Source: Hormiphora californensis
Lineage: Eukaryota > Ctenophora > Tentaculata > Cydippida > Pleurobrachiidae
Length of the DNA: 64,000 nt
Reading direction: 5' to 3'
NCBI GenBank assembly: GCA_020137815.1
Contig: CM035351.1
Location: 1,661,966-1,725,965, forward strand
In this document: piece by piece, positions 9,710 to 33,000 of the stretch
Layout: every line of letters starts with the position of its first letter
Position numbering within the stretch: position 1 is the stretch's first letter
Notes under the pieces: generated by a model
What the model was told of the DNA's origin: nothing
The model's database searches: none
The model's input: the letters and a program-made list of their open reading frames with translations, nothing else
Program-made: the position numbers and the translations under genes

Positions 9710-11244
9710 AGTTGCTCAACGCACATATCCAAGCGATTGCATCTTTCTTTGGTTTAGGTTTAGTTCGTGTGCACTGCTTTTCCGAGATTTCTAGCTTACA
9801 ATTGCTATTAGTTTTTGACAATACTGCTGTATTGAACCCACTGATCTCAGCACCATTCTTTGTTCATCAATAGAGCTTCAGCTAGTGATCATTAAGCTTT
9901 TCAGACTGCCCTGCCCACTCAGTGTCGCTAGCTCAATTGATCACCTTCCCACCGTATAGTAGTCCACCTGCTTCATCCTAGCCTCATGACTCATCTGAGT
10001 TTTTAAATGCAAATGCAATGGGACACTATGATTCATAGCATGAAACAAAACGAAGACCGCAAACGATGATCATGTAAACTGCAACGCTTTTTGGGTATAG
10101 TTATTGGGACGTCTCTCCACTTTTTCTCTTGTCGATTGTTTTCGGAAAGTTTTATGAAACGTTCCGACAACTTTTCTGACAACATTTCTCGATAGTGGGT
10201 TCAATACAGGCGCGGCGCTACTGTTTTAAAAGCGCGTTCGTCTATTTGCGCGTGCCTAGTGATCCCCAGAGATCACTCACGCTCTGCTAACGTGACGTCA
10301 TTTGCAAATGGCTCCTGACCCTGTTCTGCACGCGGGAGTCAGAACGGGTTGTTACCAAGCACTTGGCCGAAGGCGCTTAGACTATTTTGTGCCAAATTCA
10401 AGTCAACACTCAAATATACTCGATTATTTAAACAATTGTTAAAAGCCTCACAACATTAGTTTTCAACAGCATGGCTTTGGTTTCAATGACCTATTGTCAG
10501 ATTATCTCTAGGTTCTGGCCTTATCATTATGATGGTAGGATGGAGAATGGTGATAACCTACGTCGTTCTGTAAGACCATTTCCAGTATCTGATACACCCT
10601 TTATATGGTTCCTGACAAGCCTAAAAAGGATGATTGTTTACCGGCTCCAGAATGGTTGGTAAAATGCCTTTGTAGCTATTTTTTTGTATTACCATTTAGC
10701 TGAATATGACTTGAATGGTATAATACTATGGTAGGTGCTAGTCATGAACATTATGACCCATACCAATTGTTTTCCAATTCCCATGGGGCATTGGTTGTCC
10801 AAATGCCCCATGGGGCAATCGTGTATATACCAATTGCCCCCGATTTTTGTCCGGTTCGGGCGTCAAATTGTCGTTGCCACCCTCAAAGCACAATTAGCTA
10901 ATTGGAGGCGGTAATCCTTGACTTAAGCACTGGACTAGAAAAGTATCATATTGTGAAATTACGACCGATTAAATAATTACATAATTAGTTACCGAAATAA
11001 GTTAACTTAATGTCATTTTTCGTTATTCACCTAACACCACATTTGAAAAGGCCCATTAATATCAGTCACATTGCCACTCGTTCCGGTGACCAATTGGCCC
11101 ACGTAAATTGTTACCCCGGTCTACCTTACACTCTCCCAAGTGAGAAAAATAAAGGCTAGGGGTATAGGATTTCCGTACAAAGATGGAAATAAAAAACAGA
11201 CTCAGTGCAACTTGCACAATCCCTTGTCATATTATCAATCTTAC
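9710..11244. other. gene-poor stretch downstream of the RhoGEF gene
   Basis: No convincing exon. A 63-codon frame at 10471-10662 (MALVSMTYCQIISRF) has no recognisable domain and no splice support. A short dyad lies around 10783-10818 (CCCATGGGGCATTGG facing TGCCCCATGGGGCA). The true 3' end of the RhoGEF gene may fall here. Confidence 0.5.
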
Positions 11245-21516
<10,272 letters not shown>

Positions 21517-21548
21517 CTTGCTGACTATTAGGGGATGGAAAGGTAATA

Positions 21549-22213
21549 GGGTAGCGACTGGCTATTTGAAATGGCGGCTAATTTGAAACACCCCCTCTAC
21601 AGGCCAGCAGGTGCACCAGATTTGGATTTTTCCCTGCCCGGGTGAATGCCTTCGGCATTCACCCGGATGCCTTTTTACTTTGTAAAAAGGCATAGCAGGG
21701 TTAGAATTCGAAAACGACATTTTGGTATACCAACTAATCGGTAGAGGGACCATTTTGGTCACACTTTCGTTGCGAGGGGCAACCTCGCGGCGCGCGCGAT
21801 CTGACACTTGCGGAGTAACATGCGCGCGCGCAAACAATTGAAATTTTATGAGGGGCGCACGGCTATAAACTGTAACGGGCGGCAAAATTTGTTTTATATC
21901 GGCTGCACGTTTTGATCGGGGAAAATGGAGAAATTGAAAAATCTGTTCTGCGTTTTGTTCAAAAATTCGAAAAACACAAATCCCCATTTTGCGGACAGCT
22001 TACTCGTTGGGCGAGTTGAATGGCAAATCGAAGAGGGCAGGGAAACGTAGCATTATGGATACATAATGCAAATAATTCTTGTTAGACATCAGTGGGCTTG
22101 GCATGAGTTTTGACTAGCCCACTGATGTCTAAAAATCCAAATCTGGTGCACCTGCTGGCCTGTAGAGGTGGTGTTTCAAATTAGCCGCCATTTCAAATAG
22201 CCAGTCGCTACCC
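21549..22213. mobile_element. 665-bp TA-flanked MITE in the divergent promoter region
   Basis: The terminal inverted repeats are about 80 bp and almost perfect. They start GGGTAGCGACTGGCTATTTG and continue through ATTTGAAACACC...CTCTACAGGCCAGCAGGTGC. TA dinucleotides flank both ends (21547-21548 and 22214-22215), as for Tc1/mariner-type elements. The interior has further dyads (GGGTGAATGCC facing GGCATTCACCC; ATGCCTTTTTAC facing GTAAAAAGGCAT). It occupies most of the 865 bp between the RhoGEF start and the receptor start, so it may affect both promoters. Confidence 0.85.
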
Positions 22214-22381
22214 TATACTTATATCAACAACATGTATTAGGGTGTTTGTTTGCACATCTGTCTGTCTGAAATCTGCAAGTTTACATGGAAGATCTGAGTG
22301 AGTGTGTGTGAGCTACGCTAGCACACTGTACTAGAGAGAAGTAGACATTGTAGAGAGTGGTAGACAGTCTCTCTTTCCAAC

Positions 22382-25300
22382 ATGTTTCGTTATCTCCTTC
22401 TTCTTCTCGTCTTCCTGCCAGGTAACATTGTCATTCTTTATTACTTTTAACTGTCCCAATTTGTCACTGTTGTGTTATCGTATTCTCTCTCGCATCTTTG
22501 TCTTGTTTGTCTTGTTCCACCACCAACTGTGTCCATCGTTATACCGTGTCCGCCAGGTGCGGTGAGGTGTGGGGACCTGATCAGTTACTGGAGGTTGGAC
22601 AGCGAGGTTCTGACTCTAAAGGACCATGTCAGGGAGGCTAACTGCAGTGGGTACTACCAAACATTCGTCCTGCGACCCTTCCCCAGTACCTATCTATCCA
22701 ACGAGAAGAAGTCTTTCATTGAGGTAAGAAGGGAGTTGTCTCTCAAAATAGTGTCCTGGTAAGTTGTCTAATCGGCTCTCTCCTCGTGCGGCGTGACGAT
22801 TGAGAGATACTGACGTACGATTCACCTTGCCCTCTCTCTCCTGCTGACTTTGAATGATGGATCGTTGTTATTTCGTTGCAGACAAACTCAGAGATAGCAA
22901 TGACTAATGCCAACTTTACGATTATCTTGGACCTAAAGATAGCCGATACAGATGCGGGATACATTCTACAGTGGGAGAACTACTACTTCAAGTTCGCCAT
23001 TTATCAATTAGACTCGCAGTTGCTACAGTTTATCTGGATAGACAAAGGTTAGACTAACGATCAGTATGTAATGTCAAACAGTTTGTTTTATAAGCAGGAT
23101 TAACTAGTAAGGACCGACTAAGGTGATACCAAACTAAACCAACCCAATATGAGTGATCCCGACTACTGTTCTTCAGGCGGTGAGCGAGTGAAGGTGACGG
23201 AAGAAAAGGTAGAATGGTTGGATCACAGTAGGATCTCAATAACGTATGATAGGAAGGATATCTCCCTGTACATCAACGAGATACTGACATACACCACCAC
23301 CATAGAACGTAATGAGCATCACAATATCTTCTAACTAATGCATCTTTACAACCTGATGAGCTTCTTTTTTTCTGAGTGTTTTAATTCGAGCCTGGCTACT
23401 ACCTTCACAACTCAATTTTAACTTTCGTCTTGCCTCTGAATGCTATCTTCAAATTTAACTAATTCTCTCTCCCTTCCTGCAGTTCCCAGGACTCTGACCA
23501 ATACGGACTACAAGTTCCAGCTGGGTCAGAATACTGAGTGTTACATTAAGTCGTGTGCACTGTTTGATAAGGTCCTGAATCTGGCGGAAAGGAACTCTGA
23601 GACAACACGTCTAGATAAAGGTAAGGGGGAAGCTATTATCTAGAAGGGTTAGTAACACTGTTACTTTGATTAAAACTTAGTTTGATAAGAGTTGAAAAAG
23701 TTACCAAGCTGGGCAAATTCATTTAAACACCAGGTTGTTCGGGGAAGTTGAAGATCAATGGGATGGAGGTACCTGGAAACCAGTACGCAGTGTACCGACA
23801 GTGCATGCAGGGAGGCTTCCTAGAGTACCTTTGTAAATACGATGATGATAAGAGCTGGTGGCAGGGATCTGGACCTAATCCTTGTGATTTTAGTGGTACG
23901 TCCGAGAGTTAATTATTAACAGATTAAGTGGCTCATGTGACTGTAACAATCAGTTATTAGTAGAGAGAGTTCATGTCCTTGTTAGAATCAGCCGTTGCCA
24001 TAGCTACAAGAACGATTTAAATCTTATTCAGGGATCTATGCGCCGGACCGGGCTGTTAGGGTGGGTAATGATGTTGTATTGATTGGGAACAGAGAGAACT
24101 CGACAATTGATCATCAAAGTGTGTCCTGGTATTTCCCAAACGGTACCAAGATTGTCAGTGATAATGACAAGTATGTGATAACATATGGAAATGAGATCTC
24201 AGAGAGGAACCTAGATTGGACCCAGCTGCTGATAAAAGACACCACGTATCAAGATGAGCTGGTCTATAGGGTGGAATTTGCTTTTAGTTCCGGTGTAAAA
24301 CTAACGGAATACGTCAAGCTGGATGTCGTAGGTAGGACTCTCGACTTCCACATCACCTTTCTGTCCAACTCACCCTTAGAATCATTAATTCCTGAACCAG
24401 ATAGTAAAATGTAACACTTCCCCACAGAGGTAGTGTTTCCGAATCCTCCTTGTAAAACATAATACTTCCCCCTCCCCACAGAGGCAGTGTTTCCGAACCA
24501 GATAGTAACACAAGATACCAACATGTCGGTTAGCTACCGAGTTTGGAACAATGCGGACGAGGTCACTAAAGCTAACTGGGTGGTGTCTGATGAGGATCTG
24601 TTTGTGTCAACAGAAGATACAACCGTGTTAGGAACCTCGGTTTCAACAAAGGATAATAAAAGTAACGGAACGAGAGTCGTTTACACGTTCTTTGATACAA
24701 CGTCAAGAGTCAAAGAACCCGTCTACAAATCAGGTATCAAATTTACTGGGTTACCTTGCTCAACCCTACTTCCGCACGTTTGAACCAAACAAAACACTGG
24801 GCTAACTCAAGAAGTACAGCTCAGTAAATCTATGTACAATATGTAGAGGGCAGTATGCAGTAGGGGCTGGTGGTCATTAGTGAAACACAAGTCATTCGAT
24901 ACCCGATACGTGTTATGTGTCGAGGGGCAGCTCGATGTAGTATCTATGTAGGAGCAGAATCTTGGATGTCAATTACCTAAGTACACAAGTTTCCAGCTCT
25001 AGAAACAAGCAATAATTTCAGTTACAATAACGAGAGTATCTAATGGGACAGAATTCATAGGATGTAGGATCGAGGGTCTAATTGAGGAACCCATTTGTGC
25101 TCAGTGGTTCGACACTGCTGGAATCTGTATCGACCAGGTGAGAAAAATAGTATATTATCTAGTGAAGTACACTAGTGAAGACGCCTTAAAATTCCAGAAG
25201 TGAGAATTGAACAACTTCATTTCAGGATGATCAGGAGACTGTGAGTGGAATCACAACCACCTACCTCAACATTACTGAAAGGGACGACACAGTGTTCTAC

Positions 25301-28300
25301 TGCAACTTTACCATAAACCCCAACTCCATCTCTACAAACAAACTGAAACTAACGGGTAAGCTGTACACACCTTCCAATTCCTCCAAAAGAGGGAATGGGA
25401 AAACATATTGCTGCAGCTTTATGATAGTCCTTCCCCCTTTCTTAGAGGTTGAGCACAGCTTGAGATCGAGGATATTGTACGAATCGAGTGAGAGAGTGAT
25501 CAGGGCGGATTATGATACAGATCGGAATCTAACGTTCTACTTGAATGGGTTTACTGAAGATGGCAAGATTGGGGCCCAGATGTACCTCGGTTACAACAAC
25601 TCAAACCTTTACTCGAATGCTACCATCGACTTTGTAGGTACGTGACAAATGGTCTCTCTCTCAACAAAGGAGTGTTAAAACTTTACAGTGCAACATATTG
25701 GTCCAAATGCTTGTGCAAGCTTTATCAAATAACCTAAAATGTCAGTATAACAAGATAAGTAAAAGCATATGGCTCAGATTTCAATAGATCTAACCAGTTG
25801 TTCCAAACCTTCCTAGAGATAAGAGGAAAATCAAAAGGTTTGCTGCGCCAGAGTTTTCTGGGCTGTATGCTACATGATATAACCCTAAGCACTACAATTG
25901 CATCTAAAGTGCTGTGGAGAAACAGATATGGGCAACAAGTTGTAAACAATGCCACTCACAAATACGTCTACGGTAAGAATCATCTCTTTAGAGAGACAGC
26001 ATGTCTGAGATAACGAGTTACTTCCGGTTAGCAAACAATAGGGGAAGCAGTTAAGAATGTAGACTCTGAATCAAGAACACCAATTACAGGTCTCACTGTA
26101 ACCATGGTAACATTTCAGATTTGACTTCTCCAGAATGGTATTCAACCAATCTGACAATTGATAACCTCTACCAACAAGACTACACCTGCAGGTTCTACTT
26201 TGATCCCTTGGTCTACATTGAGCTAACCCAAACTGCTAATGTTGGTAAGTAACTTTTAGACTATATCTGGATAAAATACAGCTAGCTAGAAGATGGCACA
26301 TTGAACCTCCCATATGAGCTGTTGAAATTTGTGATTTCTTTCTCTCCTCTTTCAAAGTGCCATCTTCTAGCTCCGTCCTTGTTGGGAGTGGCACCTGGAA
26401 GAGGAGAGAAAGCGTTGTGTGAAGATTCAACTACAACGTTTTCCCTCTTCTTTCAGGCTGGTGGGCTCTCCTTCTTGGGACCTTTACCCTGGGAGTACTG
26501 ACTTACATTGCCGCTGTCTTGATTGTGCTGTACATGAAACTACGTATCAGAGGACCGTATTACTCTGATGAGCCAGCTTTGACAGACGTCAATGTCACAT
26601 CATTTACCAGTGGATCTCATGTTGATAGTTCCCTGAGGGACACAGTGTCGGTAATGGACAGATTCAGGACACAGGATGAACAATCAATTGACCAGTCAAT
26701 ATCGCAAATTGGAACAAAAGTTGGGTCTCTAATGAACAGATCTCTCTCCAACTCCTCCCCGAGGTCTGATACCCAGGCTAGGACACTATCTCAGATGATC
26801 GACGAGGATAGGAAACAAGCAGCGTTCCTCCCCCAGCGAACACTAAAAGACCGAGTTTATGATTTCTTCAGGAAGTCTGTGGGCCGTGCCCCGGGTGATA
26901 TAAGCCCCGAGGGTGTGGAACGTTCCGACATGTTATCGGATGTTCCAGGAGGTATTTCATCAGCTAGCCAGGGTCTCCGACAGAGGAAGATCAACACTGT
27001 TCGACTCAGTAGCATCGGGAGGAGTGAAAACTGGAATAGCAACACGACCACCAACTGTAACAGACAGAAGTAACATCTCACTGAGCTCACAAGAGCTGTC
27101 TTCATTTAGCGCTGTTACAGCAGCACCAAAATCAACTGCAACAGCACCTGGTGGAGGGGAATATGATGTGTTAGACCCCTCAGAGGTATACGATGTTGTC
27201 CAGCCTACCAGTACCGCAGCTGATCAATCTCATGATGGGGACATCTGTACAGGCCAGTCTAGGCGAGTTCTGAAGACAGAGACTACACTGCCATCAGTGA
27301 GGGTCCTGTGTATGACACGATCACCCCAGGACTCATCAAGTCCACGCTGAAGGACACCACTCAGGGAGGAATGAGCGCCAAGGATCTGAGGAACAACCTG
27401 GCTGCGTTGAGGGGAACAGAACCAGCTCCCACAAGAGGTGGATCAGGAGGGGTAACTTACGACTTCCTGACAGAGAATGATGTCCGGTCCATAATCTCCA
27501 AGATATCGGACTATTCAGAGATTCACCCTGAGGATTCCGTTAGTCAGGTAGGAGCTTATCAGACCTTCCAAGCGAAGAGATCGAGAACAGAAACACCTGT
27601 CACCAAAGCACCTGCCACTGTACAGGAGGAGGAAGAAGAGCTGAAATCAATTTACAAATCTATCAGTGCTTACAGTCCTAAACCCACAGAAGAAGAAGAG
27701 GAAGAGGAAGGGCCAGCGAGGGTATACCAACCGCTCTCATCCGCCTCTGCTAAATCAAGGGTCAGTTTCCACTTGGGACCTGATCACGATGAGACTAAGT
27801 ACTCGCTGGGATCCAATATGAGCAGAATGAGAAGGAAAAATAAACAGCAACAAGCCAGCAAAGCTTCCTCTAAAAAAGCAGCTAGCAAAGCAGCAAGTAA
27901 AGCAGCAAGTAAGGCGGCAAGTAAAGCGGCAAGCAAAGCGGCAAGCAAAGCGGCTAGTATGGTATCTGATAAGGCAGCAAGTATGACACCCAGTGACCCA
28001 GGAGATCGGAATTCCAGTTTGATGTATAGTAAACCAGTTAAGAAAGTGGAATCAGAAGTATCTAGCCAGGAAACACCTTCAACTGTGAGAAGAGCAACTT
28101 CACAACACAGCACCCTGGCTCCCTCTTTCCACAGTTATCAGCCTACTGAGTCAACGCTTAGAGCCGAATCTCAAGTGGTCTCTGAACCTGGATCTTCACT
28201 TGGGTCCGTCAAGTCGAGGATTGCTCAATTTGAACAAACAGCTTCAGAACAACCTGCAACAGTTGATAGACTGCAGAGGAGCGTGTCAAACGAATCTGTT

Positions 28301-29890
28301 GTTCATCCTTCAATTATTCCAACGGAAGAATCAATTTACGATCAGATTTATTCTTCTCAACCTCCTGAGGAAGAAGTTCACGAATCTTCGAAATTGTCGA
28401 CCAAACAATCTTCTCGAAAGAGTAGCAAGAAATCTAAATCTTCCAAGTCATCCAGGAAGTCATCCAAGAAACAGGATGAAGTGGAGTACAGTCTGGAAGA
28501 TGATGAGACTTATGACATTCCAGCACAGGAATCGTCAACGAAAGATACAAGTACCAAACGATCAGTTGAACATAAATCTCGCTCATCACGGTCAAAATAT
28601 TCAAAACCTTCCACATCAGATATCAATTCTCCTGAACAAGAACCAGAATCGTCAACAAGAGAATCAAAATCAGAAGACCGTGTTTACAAACCACAATCAG
28701 CGGAGGCCCCAACTAGCAAAACCTACAGCTCCCTTCACACATCAGAAAAGTCAGAGGGGGCAAAGAGCAAATCTAGTAAAGTACAATCTACTAGCAGCAG
28801 CCACAAAGACGTTACTAGAGAAAAGTCTCCCTCCGCTACAGTTGACCCCACCACTACCCAGATCCCTACTGAACCTATCACTATTGACAAGGATCCCAAA
28901 ACGACTGAAGAACCAGCTTATAGCTTGGGAAAAGTACCGGAGTACAATATAGACGAGCAGGATGAAGAGGTTGTTGAACCAGAGCCACCAGTGAAGAAAG
29001 AGGGCAAGTTTGCCAAGTTCCAACGTCTGATGCGACCATCGGAGAAACCTAAACCGGCTGTGGAACCAGAGGAATCGTCAGAAGAATCATTGGAAGATGA
29101 TGAAGAGTCGTCAGAAGATGAATTGTATGATGTCATAAAGACCACAGAGCCAGATGAAGAGAGCAGTGAAGGAGAAGAAGAGAAGGCACCAGAAAAACCG
29201 GGGAAGAAACCTGGACTTGCAAAACAGCTCTTTGGAAAGTTCAAAAAGACACCAAAGCAGCCTTCAAAACCAGCGGATGCAATAGAGCCTGATCAAGAGG
29301 AGGAACCAGAAACCACAGAACAACAAACAACGGAAAAACCATCCAAGAAGTTCCGCACTCTCGGATCCTTCGTGGGCAGTGAACCTGTCCTTTACAGCGA
29401 GACATCCTCCTCGGAGCTGAGTGAGAGTTCTTACAATGACGATGATTACAGTTACTACTTCTCAGACTCAACTGTTGCAGCGTTGATGAAGGAGCAACCC
29501 GGAGAGACCAAGTTCGATACTCCCTCCACGGCAGAGCAGGATGTCGTCTGGCCTGAAGATGAGCCATCTCCCACTTACTCCTCATCCTCTTCCCGATCTA
29601 GCGAGTCTACACGAACCTCCAGCGAGTCGGCATCGTCCTCGAGAACTTCCTCATCACGTACCTCCTCCTCCAGCTACACCGTGACAAGTAGCAGCAGCAG
29701 CACGGAATCCTCCACAGATGTCCCTGATGATAGGACATCAGTGGTGTCCGGACAGACCCTGACATCAATCACTAGCGTGGAATATGGAATAGATAGTAGA
29801 GCCACCGGACTGACAATTAGTACTGAGACTGAGAGTGAATCTGATAGTGAGAGTGATACTTACTATAGTCCAAGAAGAGCCAAGCGGTAG
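22382..29890 (+). CDS. LamG-like/sushi/Ig-like single-pass receptor with ~1100-residue tyrosine-rich tail (receptor 1)
   Basis: Fourteen exons, all phase-consistent: 22382-22421 (signal peptide MFRYLLLLLVFLP), 22557-22723, 22882-23047, 23177-23308, 23483-23620 (LamG-like: LISYWRLDSE, ISITYDRKDISLYINEI), 23734-23895 (four-Cys sushi, WWQGSGPNPCDFS), 24032-24331, 24482-24733, 25022-25137, 25226-25355, 25446-25637, 25817-25972, 26119-26244 (Ig-like and related beta domains, several without the canonical Cys pair), and 26457-29890. The last exon encodes the membrane segment (WWALLLGTFTLGVLTYIAAV) and a huge tail rich in Ser, Glu and Tyr. It has YDVLDPSEVYDVV and YTAISEGPVYDTI near-ITAM pairs, YDIP, YDQIY and YDVI motifs, an AASK repeat and Ser/Lys blocks. 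Two one-base frame breaks fall near 27020 and 27260; the other exons show none. It is probably a plasma-membrane adhesion or recognition receptor signalling through SH2 proteins. The ligand is unknown. Confidence 0.8.
24411..24500. repeat. tandemly duplicated splice acceptor before receptor-1 exon 8
   Basis: CACAGAGGTAGTGTTTCCGA (24423 on) and CACAGAGGCAGTGTTTCCGA (24477 on) are two copies of the acceptor plus exon start, about 54 bp apart. Only the second leads into the open exon. This is a local duplication of an intron-exon border. Confidence 0.85.
27877..27960 (+). repeat. in-frame 12-bp repeat encoding (AASK)n
   Basis: Seven or so units of GCAGCAAGTAAA and variants encode Ala-Ala-Ser-Lys in the cytoplasmic tail of receptor 1. 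This is likely a flexible or helical, length-variable segment. Confidence 0.93.
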
Positions 29891-30013
29891 AATTATTTGA
29901 ATTAGTTTTTTAACCTTTTGACCCTGGTGTTCACTGTTCAGCAATTAATTAGAAACAAACATCAGTGTATTATTTTCGGTGTACCAAAAATATCTATCTA
30001 ACCTATTACCTAG

Positions 30014-33000
30014 CCGACAACCCAAGTCTGATTGGGTTCTGGAAGTTTAATGAGGACTCAGTGCTTATAAACTGGGCTGGAAATATTGATATTAACAAAG
30101 TTGCCGCAACCTCAAAACGACGCCGACGACGTTCAACTGACTCCACACCTGAATACACGGTAAGTGAAATTGACTCATTCAACTGTCAATTTGCAAAATG
30201 TTTCAGGATAAAGGCGAACTTACTAATTTCAGACCACGCAAGACATGCCACTGAGTGATACACAGTTCACCCTTGTGTTCGGGTTTACAGCTCCTTTGGC
30301 TGGCACAGGGGAGTTAGTAACCTGGGACAGTTACTACTTTTCTCTAAACATCTCACTGGACAACAAGGGATCATTAACCTGGGGTTATAAAGATGCGGGA
30401 GTGGAAGGAAGTGGGAGTGTGCCCATCCCGGACAACCTGAACCTTCTTGCTATTTCTTATGACAGAGAAACATTCAGGGGCTACAATCTGGAAACGTTAG
30501 CTAGCGTATGGACGCACACATTCACAGGTAAAAGTAATTGTTATCAGTACTTTCTAAGTCTAACAAACAGTAATTGTGAAATTCAAATAAGAGACATACC
30601 TACAAGTTGAAAAAGTATCATTTTTCAGGTTCATCCCTTGCAAACTACAACGATAATAACCAGCTTCTGAAGATTGGCCTCTTGACCGGTACTAGAGTCA
30701 GTGAGGTTTATATTTTCGATACGGTACAATCGACAACTCGGGACACCATCACCAGACTAAATGAAGGTAAGAACGAGTTATTCATTGGTAGAAGTAAAGT
30801 TTCATCTATGTTGTCGTTATGATAATAATTCGTATTTAGGTTGTTCGTTATTATCATATGACGGCGTTGTGATCTCTACCAGCAAGGAGACAGTTCTGGT
30901 AAACTGCAACAATGGGGAGGTAGTGAATGCCACGTGCAAGTATAATGACACTGCATCTTACTGGGATGGACAGTTACCCAACAGTTGTGATATCAGTGGT
31001 AAGTAAGGAAATGGGACGGTAAATCAGGGTAAATGGATAGTATACTTGACAATTTCCAAGCAAAGAAAATTGGGGAGAAAGAGATAGCTATGCCCACAAA
31101 GAAATCTAAGTTTAACACCAAAGATTTCAGTGGTATATGGATCAGTAAGTGCGGCTCTGACTGGAAGCTCAACAACCCTCACATGCACTAGACGTAACGC
31201 TACTGTTACCGTGACTGGAACTAACTGGAAACTACCCAACGGTATAAGACTCTCTCTCCGTCCTTTGCACTAGTTTTGTTATAATGTGGTTACAAATGGT
31301 AAATCAAAATGATGAACAAATTTTTTCCAGGAACTGAAATAAACTTTGAAACCGTTGATGTAATTGATGGGAACAAAGAGCAAAAGGCAACGCTTATTTT
31401 GACTGGTCTAACAAGCAGTGACTCTGGAACATACGAGTGTAGTTTTGAGTTCGAAGAAGGAAATATCGCCGGAGAAGCTAAATTAGATGCGCTAGGTAGG
31501 TATTTAGAAAGGAAAACAATCTCAAGCATCATAAGATTTCACCCACTTCTAATAAGTATCTTGCGTAATTTCCATGAATCAAATCTATTTCTGTACTTCA
31601 GATCTGATCGGACCGGACGTCATTGCCGTGAGGGGAGAGAGCGCAACCGTATCTTGTACCCTCTCACCGGGTCAATTTACTAAAGCCACCACTGCATACT
31701 GGCTAGATGCTACGGGCAATGCTCTACAGAAAACCAGCACAAGTACAAACATCAAGTGGGTGGTATACGAGGCAACGAAGGATGATTCCTTCACCTGTGA
31801 TTACACGGTTGGAGGTGTCTCTCTGAACCACACTGTACAGCTGAATGTAGCTGGTGTAACGGTAACAAATGGTGTGTGTTCAGAGGGGGAGGGTACAGCT
31901 GTCAGTATCACCTGGAGTGAGTTACAGTACCCCATTATCAATGTGACATGGTACAGCGAGGAGGGGATAGTTGCAGATGATACAGGACTCTATAGCTCAA
32001 CTCTAACAGCTACTAATGTCAGTTTATTGGTTACCAAGGCAACACCTGGAATGCAGGGGCAGCACATGGCAGAGATCAGTTTTGGAAATGGCCAGCAAAT
32101 AAACATTACATCGATTGTTGACGTCATTACGACTCCTGGGTCTGTACAACTTGTGGGAGACTCCTGGACAGAAACTAGAGTCCTGGGGCTCGTCAAGGAT
32201 CTCTCTGTGTCTGTGTGGCAGGTCTATGTGACGGGACCGTTAGGAGACAGTGACGCAGTAAGGGTGAAAGTGAGATTGAGCAAAGATTTCACAGCTGATA
32301 CCGTAACAATTTTAACTCTTGACGGAGAAACTGAACAGTTAGGTAAGTACGATTATGCTTAATATTTTTTCCAACCAATCTTTCTATTTTTTTCATCTTC
32401 ACTGTGGGGCGATTGAGTGAATGAAAGTTCCAAATATTTAAACCAATTATGAACAGGCATTACATGTGACACAAACCTGTCGTTGGTACAATGTAAAGTG
32501 GGCACAGAGTTACAATCAGAATACATAAATGAAATGAAATGGTTACTAGAGGACAATTCTGTGGTAGCAGAAGGAGCCAGAATTGGCTTCACTGCAACAG
32601 TCCCTAAATCTTCAAATCCAGTCTTCTTCGAGTTAAATATTGGAACTACTGAATCTTGGAGCATAGAAGGTAACATTTAGTTTTGTATCTAGACAGTGGC
32701 ACTTCCAAGCTGTGATGACTAGTTGCCCTGCTCGAACCTGTGCCCAACCCTTTAGTGATATAGGTCGAATTGCCCCAGTTTACACTTAACCCCATACTTC
32801 AAGTGACCACAATTTTAGGTGCACTGATATCCCCTGAAGTAGAGATGACAGCGGATAAAGCGTTTACCCTGCGTCACACTGGTAGTGTAACAGATCTTGT
32901 GCTAAAGGGTTACATAACATCTGATACGGTGGTAACAATGCTGTATAATATCGAGGGATACCAATCAGAGGCACAACACATCCTCAGAAAATTAGGTTCG

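Noticed and set aside
28200-29585. Other-frame open frames up to 250 codons across the receptor 1 tail
   Set aside because: Shadows of the main tail frame (27308-29890), which continues the membrane exon after correction of two frame breaks.
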